From Pantoea dispersa (lineage in GTDB: Bacteria; Pseudomonadota; Gammaproteobacteria; Enterobacterales; Enterobacteriaceae): a stretch of DNA of 64,000 nucleotides. Shown here in pieces: positions 43,634 through 57,487 of the stretch (its first letter is position 1; the number at the start of each line of letters is the position of its first letter). The position numbers and the translations under genes are program-made. A model generated the notes under the pieces. It saw only the letters and a list, made by a program, of their open reading frames with translations, was not told the origin of the DNA and ran no database searches. The stretch spans positions 62,001 through 126,000 of the forward strand of contig NZ_SCKT01000010.1 of the NCBI RefSeq assembly GCF_014155765.1, given 5' to 3'.

Positions 43634-44495
43634 GCGCAATACTCCTTATTCCGTGCTGGAAAGCGCGATCGCCCTCCAGCGTGACTGAATCTGTTCCGAT
43701 AAAGGCCAGCGCCTGCTGATAACGCTGTGCCAGCGCGCTGCCGGCGATAATGACAATCGGCTGGCGGCTATGCGTTAACTGCTGCGTCATTTGCGCCACT
43801 TCATGGCCGATTAACAGGCCAGAGAGAAAATCACTGATATGGCGCCGATCGCGCGCGCCGAGCACGTGGGCGGCACGCACTTCAAACAGGCGCGCCAGAA
43901 TTGAGCGGTCGTGGCTGCCAATCTGCAAACCGTCCCGGAACGCGTCCGGAGAGGCTTCCTGCGCGGGTAAACCGGCGCCAATCAGCGACTGCTTCAGCAG
44001 TAAATGGTGTAGCTCGCCGGTCATCACGGTGCGGAAATCGATGACGCGATCCTGCTCCATCTGCACCCACTTGGCGTGTGTGCCTGGCATGACATACAGC
44101 GGCGCAGGCTGCAGCGTGACCGCGCCGAGCAGCTGGGTTTCTTCACCGCGCATTACGTTGTAGTTGTCGTCACGTTCGACGCTCAGTCCCGGCACAATCC
44201 ACGCTTTTCCTTCCACGCAGGTCAGGCGATCGCTTAATGCATTGAGCGCCACCGGACAGGCGAGATAAGGCACTGCCAGCCAGCCAGCGTTGCTGCCCAC
44301 CATACCGGCCATGATCACCGGGACTTCGGCCACCGGCCAGCCGTCGGTAATGGTGGCAAACACCTGAGCAGGCGTGCGGTCGCCGAGGCGCGTCACGCCC
44401 GCTTCCGAACGGCGCTCATCGACGCATTCACCGGCGCGGTAATACCAGGCGCGCAGGTTGGTGGAGCCCCAGTCAATGGCGATATAACGCGTCAC
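43617..44495 (-). CDS. dgoK: DgoK, 2-keto-3-deoxygalactonate kinase
   Basis: 292-aa ASKHA-fold sugar-acid kinase. The phosphate-1 loop is IAIDWGSTNLRAWYY; PGTHAKWVQMEQDRVIDFRT is the family hallmark. It phosphorylates the DgoD product at O6. The start overlaps the dgoR stop by 4 bp, showing translational coupling. Confidence 0.95.
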   Translation of the reverse strand: MTRYIAIDWGSTNLRAWYYRAGECVDERRSEAGVTRLGDRTPAQVFATITDGWPVAEVPVIMAGMVGSNAGWLAVPYLACPVALNALSDRLTCVEGKAWIVPGLSVERDDNYNVMRGEETQLLGAVTLQPAPLYVMPGTHAKWVQMEQDRVIDFRTVMTGELHHLLLKQSLIGAGLPAQEASPDAFRDGLQIGSHDRSILARLFEVRAAHVLGARDRRHISDFLSGLLIGHEVAQMTQQLTHSRQPIVIIAGSALAQRYQQALAFIGTDSVTLEGDRAFQHGIRSIAHVLAH

Positions 44496-45190
44496 AAAAT
44501 CTCCTTGAGTCGGGCGGTTGAGCTGGCAATCATCGCCTTCGCCGCCTGTTCCGCCGCATCGCCATCCTGGTGGCGAATGGCATCGAACAGCGCTTTATGT
44601 TCGGCTAACGTGCGCGGCATATTGCCGGAGTCCGCCATGTAGGTTTGCGCAAACACCGCTTTTTGCAGCTGGCTGATCGCCACATTGAGCTGCTGCAGCA
44701 CCGGGTTATGCACCGAGGCCATCACCGCTTCGTGATAGCGGATATCTGCGTCGTTAAAGGCATCACGGTTGAGGTGGTTGGCCACCATCTCGTTGTAGGC
44801 CAGCTCAATCGCCGCCAGATCGGTCGACGTTGCCCGCTCGGCCGACCAGCGCGCAATCTGCGGCTCCACCAGCACGCGCACCTCATTCATGGCCGCAATC
44901 AGGCGCGGATCGTGATCGTGCGCCAGCGCCCACTGCAGTACATCGCTGTCGAGATAGTTCCACTGGTTACGTGAAGTGACAAACGCGCCGCGATAGCGCT
45001 TCATCTCCATCAGGCGTTTAGCCATCAGGGAGCGATACACTTCGCGGATAATATTGCGCGAGGTTGAAAATCGCTCGCACAGCTCCGCTTCCGCCGGCAG
45101 CGCGGCGCCCGGCACATATTTTCCGGCCACAATCTCTTCACCCAGCGTCTGGATGATGCGCTCTGTTTTACTCAGTGGTTCCTGCGTCAT
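44492..45190 (-). CDS. dgoR: DgoR, GntR/FadR-family repressor of D-galactonate genes
   Basis: About 232-aa FadR-type regulator. Winged helix AALPAEAELCERFSTSRNIIREVYRS is followed by an all-helical effector domain with the metal-binding His/Asp pattern (DIRYHEAVMASVHN, LAEHKALFDAIRHQDGDAAE). Very close to E. coli DgoR (229 aa), which releases DNA on D-galactonate. ATG 45190 gives the matching N-terminus; an upstream ATG at 45205 is possible. Confidence 0.95.
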   Translation of the reverse strand: MTQEPLSKTERIIQTLGEEIVAGKYVPGAALPAEAELCERFSTSRNIIREVYRSLMAKRLMEMKRYRGAFVTSRNQWNYLDSDVLQWALAHDHDPRLIAAMNEVRVLVEPQIARWSAERATSTDLAAIELAYNEMVANHLNRDAFNDADIRYHEAVMASVHNPVLQQLNVAISQLQKAVFAQTYMADSGNMPRTLAEHKALFDAIRHQDGDAAEQAAKAMIASSTARLKEIL

Positions 45191-45277
45191 AGTGTTCAAT
45201 TCCATGAAAGGCGTGAGAAATCAGATTACTGCTTTCGTAGTGCAAAGCCCAATCCCTGACGCATCCTGCAGCGGAGA

Positions 45278-45309
45278 TTGTAGTACCATATGTATTGTTT
45301 GTACTACAA
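45278..45309. promoter_or_regulatory. Two DgoR operator sites before dgoR
   Basis: TTGTACTACAA (45299-45309) is a perfect inverted repeat of the type TTGTA-N-TACAA reported for E. coli DgoR; TTGTAGTACCA (45278-45288) is a near copy 21 bp away, on the same helix face. Confidence 0.75.
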
Positions 45310-45406
45310 TATGGATCACAAAACAGACAACCTATCGGCGCACTGGCAGTAAAAAATTCAGCAGAGAAGTGACGGGCAGCAGAACGCCGCCCGCATTAGA
45401 GGAGGG

Positions 45407-46216
45407 TTACAGCACTAGCTCTTCAATGGCGTGCGCGACACCATCTTCCATATTGGTCTTCGTCACGAACTGCGCAATCTGCTTCACGGAATCAATCGCA
45501 TTGCCCATCGCCACGCCGGTGCCGGCGTATTCAATCATCGCCAGATCGTTTTCCTGATCGCCAATCGCCATCACTTCTGACGGCTGCAGGCCGAGTTTCT
45601 CCGCCAGCATTTTTACGCCGTAGCCTTTGTTGACCAGCGGATTAAGGATTTCGAGATAGTAAGGTGCACTTTTCAGAATGGTATAACTGTCGCGGGCGCG
45701 CGCCGGTAAGGCGGCGATGGCTTTATCCAGTAGTTCCGGTTTGTCGATCATCATCAGTTTCGGGAAGCGCGTCGCCGGATCCATCTCTTCAACGGCGCGA
45801 TAACGCACCGGAATGCCGGTCAGGCTGGCTTCGTGGATGGTGTATTCGCTGATGTCTTTATTTGGCGTGTAGAGGAAGGATTTGTCGAACGCCTGAAAAT
45901 GTACCCCAAGGTCGCGCGCCAGCTGTTCCAGGTAGAGATAGTCATCAAAGCCAAGCGTCTTCTCGGCCACCACCTCACCGCTGTCCGCGCTGTGCGCCAG
46001 TGCGCCATTGTTGCTGATGCAATACTGCCCCGGCTGACGCAGATCCAGCTCCATCAGGTAGCGCTCCACACCAACAAACGGGCGTCCGGTGGCCAGCACG
46101 ATCGACGCACCTTTATCCCGCGCCCGACCAATCGCCGCTTTGACGCCCGCCGTGATTTCGTGCTGCGGATTCAGCAGCGTGCCGTCCATATCGATCGCAA
46201 TCAGTTTTATCGCCAT
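45407..46216 (-). CDS. yidA: YidA, HAD-family sugar phosphatase
   Basis: 269-aa Cof-type HAD phosphatase. Motif I IAIDMDGTLLN holds the nucleophile Asp, motif II is LATGRP, and motif IV GDQENDLAMIEYAG. It dephosphorylates small sugar phosphates such as erythrose 4-phosphate and alpha-glucose 1-phosphate in E. coli. Length (270 aa) and position between dgo and gyrB agree with E. coli. Confidence 0.96.
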   Translation of the reverse strand: MAIKLIAIDMDGTLLNPQHEITAGVKAAIGRARDKGASIVLATGRPFVGVERYLMELDLRQPGQYCISNNGALAHSADSGEVVAEKTLGFDDYLYLEQLARDLGVHFQAFDKSFLYTPNKDISEYTIHEASLTGIPVRYRAVEEMDPATRFPKLMMIDKPELLDKAIAALPARARDSYTILKSAPYYLEILNPLVNKGYGVKMLAEKLGLQPSEVMAIGDQENDLAMIEYAGTGVAMGNAIDSVKQIAQFVTKTNMEDGVAHAIEELVL

Positions 46217-46358
46217 AACGTCCTCGGTTAATTCAGGGTCTGGCTTTAATGCTAGCGCGATTCAGCTCACATTGACCAGTTAATCGGCAGCGGAAGATGC
46301 GTTGCGAACAAAGAGGTTGGTGCTCAGGAGGGAATTAATAGCGGTGATTAAAACAAAA

Positions 46359-46383
46359 AACCCTTCCGTTTGGGAAGGGTTTT
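46359..46383 (-). terminator. Terminator after gyrB
   Basis: Stem AACCCTTCC/GGAAGGGTT with a short loop, followed on the minus strand by TTTTTTG. It ends the dnaA-dnaN-recF-gyrB unit. Confidence 0.9.
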
Positions 46384-46389
46384 GCGATA

Positions 46390-49901
<3,512 letters not shown>

Positions 49902-49970
49902 GAACGAATCCAGCTGCGCATTAAGAAGTGGTGTTCACCTAACCCTGCAATCGAGGGCGTTAACGGCGAA

Positions 49971-50057
49971 GCTAGTTTGCGCACGGCCAGCGCACAGACC
50001 CTGGGAGCATACTGAAGTATGTGACCAGGGGCGAGCACTGCCCGGGTGCAAAATAGC
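49971..50057. repeat. ERIC-like repeat between dnaN and recF
   Basis: An imperfect palindrome with arms GCTAGTTTGC (49971-49980) and GCAAAATAGC (50048-50057) around a hairpin core near 50000-50031, CCCTGGGAGCATAC then GTATGTGACCAGGG. The core is a recognisable variant of the ERIC centre (CCCAGGAGCTTAC...GTAAGTGACTGGGG followed by GAGC). The remaining bases of the 179-bp gap hold no gene. Confidence 0.75.
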
Positions 50058-50080
50058 GAGTAAGTTAGCCCGCCAGACGA

Positions 50081-51181
50081 TCACAGGCGCATGGGCATCA
50101 CGACGTAGGCCGCAGCCGGACTGGCTACATCTTCAATCTGCACACTGGAAACCGAATCTGTCAGCAGCAGTCGCACGTTTTCGCACTTCAGCGCGTTCAG
50201 CACATCCAGCACGTAGCTGACGTTAAAACCAATCTCCAGCTCGGTGCCGCTGTACGACACGTCCAGCATCTCTTCTGCTTCTTCCTGCTCCGGGTTATTG
50301 GCGGTGATGCGCAGCTGATTTTCGGTGATATAGATGCGAACGCCGCGGAACTTCTCGTTCGACAGGATTGCCGCGCGGGCAAAAGCCTGTTTCAGCAGAT
50401 CGCAGCCCGCTTCCAGCGCTTTGTCAGGATTCTTCGGCAACACGCGGCGATAATCCGGGAAACGGCCATCAACCAGCTTCGACGTAAAGATGAAGTCGCC
50501 GACATGCGCGCGAATGTTGCTGCTGCCAATCTGCACCTGCAGCGGCGTTTCACCGCCGTCCAGCAGACGGACCAGCTCAATCACACCTTTACGCGGTACG
50601 ATCACCGAATGGTTCGGCAGCGCCTGTCCGACAGGCATCGAACAGACCGCCAGGCGATGGCCGTCAGTGGCAACGGTGCGCAGCTCTTCGCCTTCGGTCT
50701 CAAACAGCATGCCGTTGAGATAGTAACGCACATCCTGATGCGCCATGGAGAACTGCGTGGCTTCAATCAGGCGTTTGAGCGTGGCCTGCGGCAACGTGAA
50801 TTCCACTTCGCTCTGCCAGTCGTCGAGATTCGGGAAGTCGCTGGCTGGCAGCGTCGACAGCGAAAAGCGGCTGCGGCCGGAGCGCACCAGCATGCGGTCA
50901 CCTTCCAGCGTCAGACTGATCTCTGCGCCTTCAGGCAGACCACGGCAGATATCAAGAAACTTACGCGCCGGGACGGTTGTCGCGCCCGGTTCGTGCGACT
51001 GGGTCAGCGCCACGCGCGCCACCATCTCCATCTCAAGATCGGTACCGGTCAGCAGCAGCGTGCCTTCATTCACCTGCAGCAGTAAATTTCCGAGGATCGG
51101 CAGCGTCGGGCGTCCGCCAAGCGGGCCACTCACCTGTTGCAGTGGCTTCAGCAACTGCTCACGTTCAACAATAAATTTCAT
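50081..51181 (-). CDS. dnaN: DnaN, DNA polymerase III beta clamp
   Basis: 366-aa sliding clamp with three repeated clamp domains, matching E. coli DnaN in length and in segments such as MKFIVEREQLLKPLQQVSGP, PARKFLDICRGLPEG and the C-terminal AAYVVMPMRL. It tethers polymerases and many clamp-binding proteins to DNA. It follows dnaA by 5 bp. Confidence 0.98.
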   Translation of the reverse strand: MKFIVEREQLLKPLQQVSGPLGGRPTLPILGNLLLQVNEGTLLLTGTDLEMEMVARVALTQSHEPGATTVPARKFLDICRGLPEGAEISLTLEGDRMLVRSGRSRFSLSTLPASDFPNLDDWQSEVEFTLPQATLKRLIEATQFSMAHQDVRYYLNGMLFETEGEELRTVATDGHRLAVCSMPVGQALPNHSVIVPRKGVIELVRLLDGGETPLQVQIGSSNIRAHVGDFIFTSKLVDGRFPDYRRVLPKNPDKALEAGCDLLKQAFARAAILSNEKFRGVRIYITENQLRITANNPEQEEAEEMLDVSYSGTELEIGFNVSYVLDVLNALKCENVRLLLTDSVSSVQIEDVASPAAAYVVMPMRL

Positions 51182-51186
51182 ATGCG

Positions 51187-52590
51187 TCAGGAAGATAATG
51201 TTCGAATGAGGTTAGAGAAATCTTCTTTGATGTCGTGGCTCTCTTCACGCAGCTGCTCGATTTTACGGCAGGCATGAAGCACGGTGGTATGGTCACGGCC
51301 ACCAAACGCATCGCCAATTTCCGGCAGGCTGTGGTTGGTGAGCTCTTTGGCCATCGCCATCGCCATTTGACGCGGACGCGCCACCGAGCGCGAACGGCGC
51401 TTCGACAGCAAATCCGCCACTTTAATTTTGTAGTACTCGGCCACCGTCTTCTGGATGTTGTCGATGGTCACCAGCTTTTCCTGCAGCGCCAGCAGGTCGC
51501 GCAGCGCTTCGCGCACAAAATCGATGGTGATGGCACGGCCGGTAAAGTTGGCATTGGCAATCACGCGATTCAGTGCCCCTTCCAGCTCACGCACGTTAGA
51601 GCGCAGACGCTTGGCAATAAAGAAGGCCACTTCGCCCGGCAGACGGATGTCGTTTTCGTCCGCCTTTTTCATCAGGATCGCGACACGCGTCTCCAGCTCA
51701 GGCGGCTCGATCGCCACGGTTAATCCCCAGCCAAAGCGTGATTTCAGACGATCTTCCACCCCGTTGATCTCTTTCGGGTAACGATCCGAGGTCAGGATGA
51801 TCTGCTGATTACCTTCCAGCAGCGCGTTGAAGGTGTGGAAAAACTCTTCCTGCGAGCGCTCTTTATTGGCAAAGAACTGAATATCATCGATCAGCAGCGC
51901 GTCCACCGAACGGTAGTAGCGCTTAAACTCCTCGATGGCGTTGTTCTGCAGCGCTTTCACCATATCCTGCACGAAGCGTTCGGAGTGCATGTAGACCACT
52001 TTGGCATTCGGCTTGCGCGCGATGATGCCGTTGCCCACCGCGTGCAGCAGGTGCGTTTTACCGAGGCCAGTGCCGCCATACAGGAATAGCGGGTTATAAG
52101 CGCCGCCAGGATTATCCGCCACCTGACGTGCCGCCGCGCGCGCCAGCTGGTTGGACTTACCCTCAACGAAGTTGTCGAAGTTGTGGCGGTTATTCACGTT
52201 CGAGCGGTAGGTCACATCAGCCGGTGCCGGAACCGAATCCCAGCTCGGGCGCAGCGGCTGTGCCGGTGCCGGACGATTCTCAGCCGGTGCGGGCGCGCTG
52301 ACGCTGCTGGCCATGGCGGGTTGCGTAGCAGCCACCGGCGCAACCGGGCGCGTGCCGACCTCAAAACGCAGCAGCGGCACGTTCGCACCGCAGAATTCAT
52401 TCAGCAGCCCATTGATACTATTGAGATATTTATCCCGAACCCAGTCGAGTACAAACCGATTTGGTGCATACAAGGCCAGCGTATTGTCGTTCAATTCAGC
52501 CTGCAGCGGACGAATCCACATGCTGAATTCGGTGGCAGGAAGCTCATCCTGCAAACGGGCAAGACACTGTTGCCAAAGCGTAAGTGACAC
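51187..52590 (-). CDS. dnaA: DnaA, chromosomal replication initiator
   Basis: 467-aa initiator, the same length as in E. coli. Domain I ([21 protein letters not shown]) is followed by a variable linker rich in Ala and Pro (residues 90-130), the AAA+ domain with [15 protein letters not shown] and [13 protein letters not shown], and the DNA-binding domain with [18 protein letters not shown] 52590 behind GGAG is chosen, as for E. coli, over the first in-frame start at 52602. Its upstream region contains DnaA boxes for autoregulation. Confidence 0.98.
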   Translation of the reverse strand: MSLTLWQQCLARLQDELPATEFSMWIRPLQAELNDNTLALYAPNRFVLDWVRDKYLNSINGLLNEFCGANVPLLRFEVGTRPVAPVAATQPAMASSVSAPAPAENRPAPAQPLRPSWDSVPAPADVTYRSNVNNRHNFDNFVEGKSNQLARAAARQVADNPGGAYNPLFLYGGTGLGKTHLLHAVGNGIIARKPNAKVVYMHSERFVQDMVKALQNNAIEEFKRYYRSVDALLIDDIQFFANKERSQEEFFHTFNALLEGNQQIILTSDRYPKEINGVEDRLKSRFGWGLTVAIEPPELETRVAILMKKADENDIRLPGEVAFFIAKRLRSNVRELEGALNRVIANANFTGRAITIDFVREALRDLLALQEKLVTIDNIQKTVAEYYKIKVADLLSKRRSRSVARPRQMAMAMAKELTNHSLPEIGDAFGGRDHTTVLHACRKIEQLREESHDIKEDFSNLIRTLSS

Positions 52591-52775
52591 GGCGGACTCC
52601 ACTCGTACAAAATCGATAAGAATTTCAGGCGCTAATAATAGAAACTGTCTTTTTTGACACAGGCGGTCAGAAAGCGCCTGCGACCGCTATCCGCGGTAGT
52701 CATCCCCGGCGATCGCAAGGAGGATCGTCAGCGGAAGGGCGGATCATAGCGCAAAGCGCCTCAGAGATCTTCCCT

Positions 52776-52806
52776 TTCTACACAGTTTTGATCCATTTTA
52801 TCCACA
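52776..52806. promoter_or_regulatory. DnaA boxes in the dnaA-rpmH divergent region
   Basis: A consensus box TTATCCACA at 52798-52806 and a weaker TTCTACACA (fits TTnTnCACA) at 52776-52784, 22 bp apart. The 601-bp gap 52591-53191 holds no gene; besides these boxes it has clustered GATC sites (52700-52730, 52910-52950) and the rpmH promoters. Confidence 0.85.
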
Positions 52807-52947
52807 GGGTGTCCAGGCATGCATCAGTTTACGCCGTCTGCGGAAAAAGCGAGCGGGGATCAGGCTGAAAGCGAGAAATTTTCCACCGCGCTCGCATTTT
52901 TGCCGTTACGATCGGCGCGGCGATCGCAAGAAGATCCTGGACGATCC

Positions 52948-52975
52948 TTGCGCTTTCCTTTATAGCCCGTATAAT
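52948..52975 (+). promoter_or_regulatory. Upstream sigma70 promoter of rpmH
   Basis: -35 TTGCGC (52948-52953), 16-bp spacer, -10 TATAAT (52970-52975), just behind several GATC sites. Confidence 0.65.
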
Positions 52976-53064
52976 TCCCCACCCGGCATTGGCGCGTGAA
53001 GCTTTGATGCCCGGAATTAGCGGGCTGTATCAGAGTTTTCAGGTCTCGCGCCCAGCGAAGTAAA

Positions 53065-53093
53065 TTGACTCCGGACTGTACAATTATTACAAT
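53065..53093 (+). promoter_or_regulatory. Proximal sigma70 promoter of rpmH
   Basis: -35 TTGACT (53065-53070), 17-bp spacer, -10 TACAAT (53088-53093), about 100 bp before rpmH. Confidence 0.8.
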
Positions 53094-53179
53094 CCCGCCT
53101 CTTTATTAAAGACACATTGAGGCGTCGGTCGTTTTACTGGCCCGAAAACGCGTCACCCAGTGAAATTTTTCAAGTTTAG

Positions 53180-53332
<153 letters not shown>

Positions 53333-53347
53333 TAAAAGCTAACCCTC

Positions 53348-53707
53348 GTGGTTAAGCTCGCATTTCCCAGGGAGTTACGTTTGTTAACTCCCGCTCATTT
53401 CACTTTCGTCTTCCAGCAACCTCTTCGGGCTGGCACGCCGCAAATCACCATCCTCGGCCGCCTTAATTCGCTGGGGCATCCCCGCATCGGTCTTACCGTC
53501 GCCAAGAAGCACGTGAAACGCGCCCATGAACGCAACCGGATCAAGCGATTGACCCGCGAAAGCTTTCGTTTGCGTCAACACGAGCTGCCGCCGATGGATT
53601 TTGTCATCGTGGCGAAAAAAGGGATTGCTGACCTCGATAACCGTGCACTGACGGAAGCGTTGGAGAAATTATGGCGTCGTCACTGTCGCCTGGCGCGCGG
53701 CTCCTGA
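53348..53707 (+). CDS. rnpA: RnpA, RNase P protein component
   Basis: 119-aa basic protein that binds the M1 RNA for 5' processing of tRNA precursors. The RNR box is [18 protein letters not shown], and an FVFQQ segment near residue 23 is conserved. GTG start, as in E. coli, 15 bp after rpmH. The 3' end overlaps yidD by 37 bp. Confidence 0.97.
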   Translation: MVKLAFPRELRLLTPAHFTFVFQQPLRAGTPQITILGRLNSLGHPRIGLTVAKKHVKRAHERNRIKRLTRESFRLRQHELPPMDFVIVAKKGIADLDNRALTEALEKLWRRHCRLARGS

Positions 53708-53928
53708 TCGCCCTGATACGCGTTTATCAACGCGCCATCAGCCCACTGCTGGGACCTCATTGCCGGTTCCATCCCACCTGCTCGCAGTATGGGGTGGAAG
53801 CTGTACGCCGCTTCGGCATGTTAAAAGGCAGTTGGTTGACGATTAAACGCGTATTAAAATGCCACCCTTTGAACCCGGGTGGCGACGATCCGGTGCCGCC
53901 AAAAACCTTTGATACCAGAGAACATTAA
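53671..53928 (+). CDS. yidD: YidD, membrane protein insertion efficiency factor
   Basis: 85-aa protein with an amphipathic N-terminal helix and the conserved core [33 protein letters not shown] and DPVPP. It assists YidC-dependent membrane insertion at the inner membrane. It overlaps rnpA and ends 2 bp before yidC. Confidence 0.96.
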   Translation: MASSLSPGARLLIALIRVYQRAISPLLGPHCRFHPTCSQYGVEAVRRFGMLKGSWLTIKRVLKCHPLNPGGDDPVPPKTFDTREH

Positions 53929-53930
53929 CG

Positions 53931-55577
53931 ATGGATTCGCAACGCAATCTCTTTCTCATCGCTTTTCTGTTCGTGTCTTTTATGATCTGGCAAGCCTGGC
54001 AGACGGACCACGCTCCGCAGCCACAGCAGACCCAGACCACGCAGAACACAAGCAGCGCAGCGGGTGATGCCGCCTCTTCCGGCGTGCCGGCTAGCGGCCA
54101 GGGCAAAACGATCACCGTTAAGACTGATGTCCTGTCAATCAACATTAATACCCGCGGCGGTGATATCGAGCAGGCACAGCTGCTGACTTACCCGGACAAA
54201 CTGGGTTCAGACGCACCGTTCCAGCTGCTGGAAACCACTCCGGCCTTCGTTTATCAGGCGCAGAGCGGCTTAACCGGCCGTAACGGTCCGGATAACCCGA
54301 ACAACGGCGCACGTCCGCTGTATACCGCTTCCCAGGATCACTTCGAGATGGCCGATGGCCAGACCGAGCTGCGCGTGCCGCTGAGCTGGACCGGTGAGAA
54401 CGGCGTGGTTTACACCAAAACCTTCGTGTTCAAACGTGGCGAATTCGCGGTTAACGTCGACTACAACATCAATAACGCCTCGCAGCAGCCGCTGGAAGTG
54501 GCGATGTTTGGTCAGCTGAAGCAGACGATTGATCTGCCGAAGCATCGCGATACCGGCAGCAATAACTTTGCGCTGCACACTTTCCGTGGTGCCGCTTACT
54601 CGACCAGCGATGCGAAGTATGAAAAATACAAATTCGATACCATCGCTGATAACGAGAACCTGAACACCACCACCAGCAACGGCTGGGTGGCGATGCTGCA
54701 GCAGTACTTTGCGACCGCATGGGTGCCGCGCACTCAGGGTAACAATACGCTGTACACCAGCAATCTCGGCAACGGTGTGGCGGCAATCGGCTATAAGTCG
54801 GCGCCTGTAACCATCTCCGCCGGCGCGCAGCAGGATCTCGGTGCCACTCTGTGGGTCGGTCCGGAAATCCAGGACAAAATGGCCGCTATCGCGCCGCACC
54901 TCGATCTGACCGTGGATTACGGCTGGCTGTGGTTCATCTCTCAGCCGCTGTTTAAGCTGCTGAAGTTCCTGCACAGCTTTATCGGTAACTGGGGCTTCTC
55001 CATTATCGTTATCACCTTCATCGTGCGTGGCATCATGTACCCGCTGACCAAAGCGCAGTACACCTCGATGGCCAAGATGCGTATGCTGCAGCCGAAGATT
55101 CAGGCCATGCGTGAGCGTCTGGGTGATGATAAGCAGAAGCAGAGCCAGGAGATGATGGCGCTGTATAAGGCGGAGAAAGTGAACCCGCTGGGCGGCTGTC
55201 TGCCACTGGTTATCCAGATGCCAATCTTCCTGGCGCTGTACTACATGCTGTCCGGTTCCGTTGAACTGCGTCATGCTCCGTTTGTACTGTGGATCCATGA
55301 CCTGTCAGCGCAGGACCCGTACTACATTCTGCCGGTCATCATGGGTATCACCATGTTCTTCATTCAGAAGATGTCACCGACCACCGTGACCGATCCGATG
55401 CAGCAGAAGATCATGACTTACATGCCGGTTATCTTTACCGTGTTCTTCCTGTGGTTCCCGTCAGGTCTGGTGCTGTACTACATCGTCAGCAACCTGGTAA
55501 CCATTCTCCAGCAGCAGCTGATTTATCGCGGGCTGGAAAAGCGTGGTTTACACAGCCGCGACAAGAAGAAAGCGTAA
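53931..55577 (+). CDS. yidC: YidC, membrane protein insertase
   Basis: 548-aa insertase, the same length as in E. coli. An N-terminal signal anchor ([16 protein letters not shown]), a large periplasmic beta-sandwich (residues 60-340) and five conserved C-terminal membrane segments are present, with the positively charged cytoplasmic loop around [16 protein letters not shown]. Works alone or with SecYEG. The C-terminal tail is basic (RDKKKA). Confidence 0.98.
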   Translation: MDSQRNLFLIAFLFVSFMIWQAWQTDHAPQPQQTQTTQNTSSAAGDAASSGVPASGQGKTITVKTDVLSININTRGGDIEQAQLLTYPDKLGSDAPFQLLETTPAFVYQAQSGLTGRNGPDNPNNGARPLYTASQDHFEMADGQTELRVPLSWTGENGVVYTKTFVFKRGEFAVNVDYNINNASQQPLEVAMFGQLKQTIDLPKHRDTGSNNFALHTFRGAAYSTSDAKYEKYKFDTIADNENLNTTTSNGWVAMLQQYFATAWVPRTQGNNTLYTSNLGNGVAAIGYKSAPVTISAGAQQDLGATLWVGPEIQDKMAAIAPHLDLTVDYGWLWFISQPLFKLLKFLHSFIGNWGFSIIVITFIVRGIMYPLTKAQYTSMAKMRMLQPKIQAMRERLGDDKQKQSQEMMALYKAEKVNPLGGCLPLVIQMPIFLALYYMLSGSVELRHAPFVLWIHDLSAQDPYYILPVIMGITMFFIQKMSPTTVTDPMQQKIMTYMPVIFTVFFLWFPSGLVLYYIVSNLVTILQQQLIYRGLEKRGLHSRDKKKA

Positions 55578-55611
55578 CGCCCGGCAACGCTGAGCAGGAC
55601 GCAACATCTCC

Positions 55612-55641
55612 AGGGGCGGCATTTATGCCGCCCTGTTTTTT
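55612..55641 (+). terminator. Terminator/attenuator between yidC and mnmE
   Basis: GGGCGGCA-TTTA-TGCCGCCC stem followed by TGTTTTTTTT, ending 17 bp before the mnmE start. Confidence 0.88.
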
Positions 55642-55657
55642 TTGGAAGAAGGTACTT

Positions 55658-57022
55658 ATGAGCCACAGTGACACTATTGTTGCCCAGGCGACGCCTCCCG
55701 GCCGTGGTGGCGTCGGTATTCTGCGTATTTCCGGAGGCAAAGCCGCTGAGGTGGCGCAGGCCGTGCTGGGCAAGCTGCCGAAGCCACGCTACGCCGACTA
55801 TCTGCCCTTTAACGATGCTGATGGCAGCGTGCTGGATCAGGGCATCGCGCTGTGGTTCCCGGGTCCCAACTCCTTTACCGGCGAAGATGTGCTGGAGTTG
55901 CAGGGCCACGGCGGTCCGGTGATTCTCGATCTGCTGCTGAAGCGCATTGTGGCGCTGCCGGGTGTGCGCATTGCGCAGCCGGGCGAGTTCTCGGAACGCG
56001 CCTTTCTGAATGACAAGCTCGACCTGGCGCAGGCAGAAGCGATTGCCGATCTGATTGATGCCAGCTCCGAGCAGGCCGCCCGCTCCGCCGTCAACTCGCT
56101 GCAGGGCGCCTTTTCACTGCGCGTTAATGCGTTAGTGGAAGCACTCACTCACCTGCGCATCTATGTGGAAGCGGCGATTGATTTTCCGGATGAGGAGATC
56201 GACTTCCTTTCCGACGGCAAAATCGAAGCGCAGCTGAATGCGGTGATCGACGATCTCAACGGCGTCCGCGCCGAAGCGCGTCAGGGCAGCCTGCTGCGTG
56301 AAGGGATGAAAGTGGTGATTGCCGGTCGTCCCAACGCCGGGAAATCCAGCCTGCTCAACGCACTGGCTGGACGCGAAGCGGCGATCGTCACGGATATCGC
56401 CGGCACCACGCGTGACGTGCTGCGCGAGCACATCCACATCGACGGCATGCCGCTGCACATCATCGATACCGCCGGTTTGCGTGAAGCCAGCGACGAAGTG
56501 GAACGTATCGGCATTGAACGCGCCTGGCAGGAGATTGAGCAGGCGGATCGCGTCCTGTTCATGGTGGATGGCACCACCACTGACGCCACTGAAGCCGCCG
56601 CCATCTGGCCTGATTTCGTGGCGCGCTTACCGGCTGCGTTGCCGATTACCGTGGTACGTAATAAAGCGGACATGACCGGTGAAACGCTGGGCCTGACAGA
56701 AGTAAATGGCCACTCACTTATTCGCCTGTCGGCGCGCACCGGCGCTGGCGTCGATACGCTGCGCGAGCACCTGAAACAGAGCATGGGCTTCGCCGGCAAT
56801 ATGGAAGGCGGCTTCCTCGCGCGTCGCCGCCATCTGCAGGCGCTGGAGTTAGCAGCCACTCACTTACAGCAGGGCAAAGATCAGCTGCTGGGAGCCTGGG
56901 CGGGCGAACTGCTGGCCGAAGAGCTGCGGCTGGCGCAGCAGGCGCTGAGCGAAATCACCGGCGAGTTCACCTCCGACGATCTGCTGGGCCGGATTTTCTC
57001 CAGCTTCTGTATTGGTAAGTAA
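55658..57022 (+). CDS. mnmE: MnmE, tRNA U34 modification GTPase
   Basis: 454-aa GTPase that, with MnmG, forms the 5-carboxymethylaminomethyl (and aminomethyl) group on wobble uridine. N-terminal folate-binding domain ([21 protein letters not shown]), helical domain, and G domain with [27 protein letters not shown] and NKAD. The closing C-x-G-K (FCIGK) holds the catalytic cysteine. ATG 55658 follows GAAGAAGG; the longer frame from 55451 overlaps yidC and is not real. Confidence 0.98.
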   Translation: MSHSDTIVAQATPPGRGGVGILRISGGKAAEVAQAVLGKLPKPRYADYLPFNDADGSVLDQGIALWFPGPNSFTGEDVLELQGHGGPVILDLLLKRIVALPGVRIAQPGEFSERAFLNDKLDLAQAEAIADLIDASSEQAARSAVNSLQGAFSLRVNALVEALTHLRIYVEAAIDFPDEEIDFLSDGKIEAQLNAVIDDLNGVRAEARQGSLLREGMKVVIAGRPNAGKSSLLNALAGREAAIVTDIAGTTRDVLREHIHIDGMPLHIIDTAGLREASDEVERIGIERAWQEIEQADRVLFMVDGTTTDATEAAAIWPDFVARLPAALPITVVRNKADMTGETLGLTEVNGHSLIRLSARTGAGVDTLREHLKQSMGFAGNMEGGFLARRRHLQALELAATHLQQGKDQLLGAWAGELLAEELRLAQQALSEITGEFTSDDLLGRIFSSFCIGK

Positions 57023-57133
57023 AACAAACCTTTATATTAATGGCTGGCGGCTTCTTTACCGTTCGTCAGCCACTCCACGCTGTTCTTCCCGGTATTATTA
57101 ACCCGCGTTAACCCTAGTTCACTACCGCCAGTT

Positions 57134-57195
57134 GCGCGTGAAGCCGGGATTACCTGTGATAGCGGGTAAACCTTGCTTCACACGCAATAGCGTGT
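57134..57195. promoter_or_regulatory. Putative HipB operators before hipBA
   Basis: GCGCGTGAAGC (57134-57144) and its inverted near copy GCTTCACACGC (57175-57185), plus a palindrome ACACGC-AATA-GCGTGT (57180-57195), lie just upstream of hipB. Layout fits autorepression by a dimeric Xre-type antitoxin. Confidence 0.5.
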
Positions 57196-57229
57196 AATGG
57201 TATCACGATTGCCAGACTGGAGCGCCGCT

Positions 57230-57487
57230 ATGAAAATCACCAGCGCCAAACAATTAAGTTCTTATCTCAAAGATAGAAGACTCACAGAGGCACTCTCGCA
57301 AGCGAAAGTTGCCAGCAAAATTGGTATTCGCCAGGATACCGTCTCGAGCTTTGAGCTACAGCCAGAAACCACCCGACTGGACACGCTGTTTCGTATTCTC
57401 GCTGCTCTGGATCTGGAAATGGAGATAAAACCCCGTGGTTTGCCATCGGCCAAACAGGACCCGGAAGGCTGGAAGGAGGAGTGGTGA
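57230..57487 (+). CDS. HipB-type Xre antitoxin
   Basis: 85-aa HTH protein (QAKVASKIGIRQDTVSSFEL, residues 32-51) with a C-terminal extension. It should bind the upstream palindromes and its toxin partner. HTH sequence resembles HipB of E. coli. ATG 57230 is taken; upstream in-frame codons from 57197 contain the operator. Its TGA overlaps the toxin ATG by one base. Confidence 0.88.
   Translation: MKITSAKQLSSYLKDRRLTEALSQAKVASKIGIRQDTVSSFELQPETTRLDTLFRILAALDLEMEIKPRGLPSAKQDPEGWKEEW

Noticed and set aside
54270-55298. 342-codon minus-strand frame
   Set aside because: Antisense to yidC.
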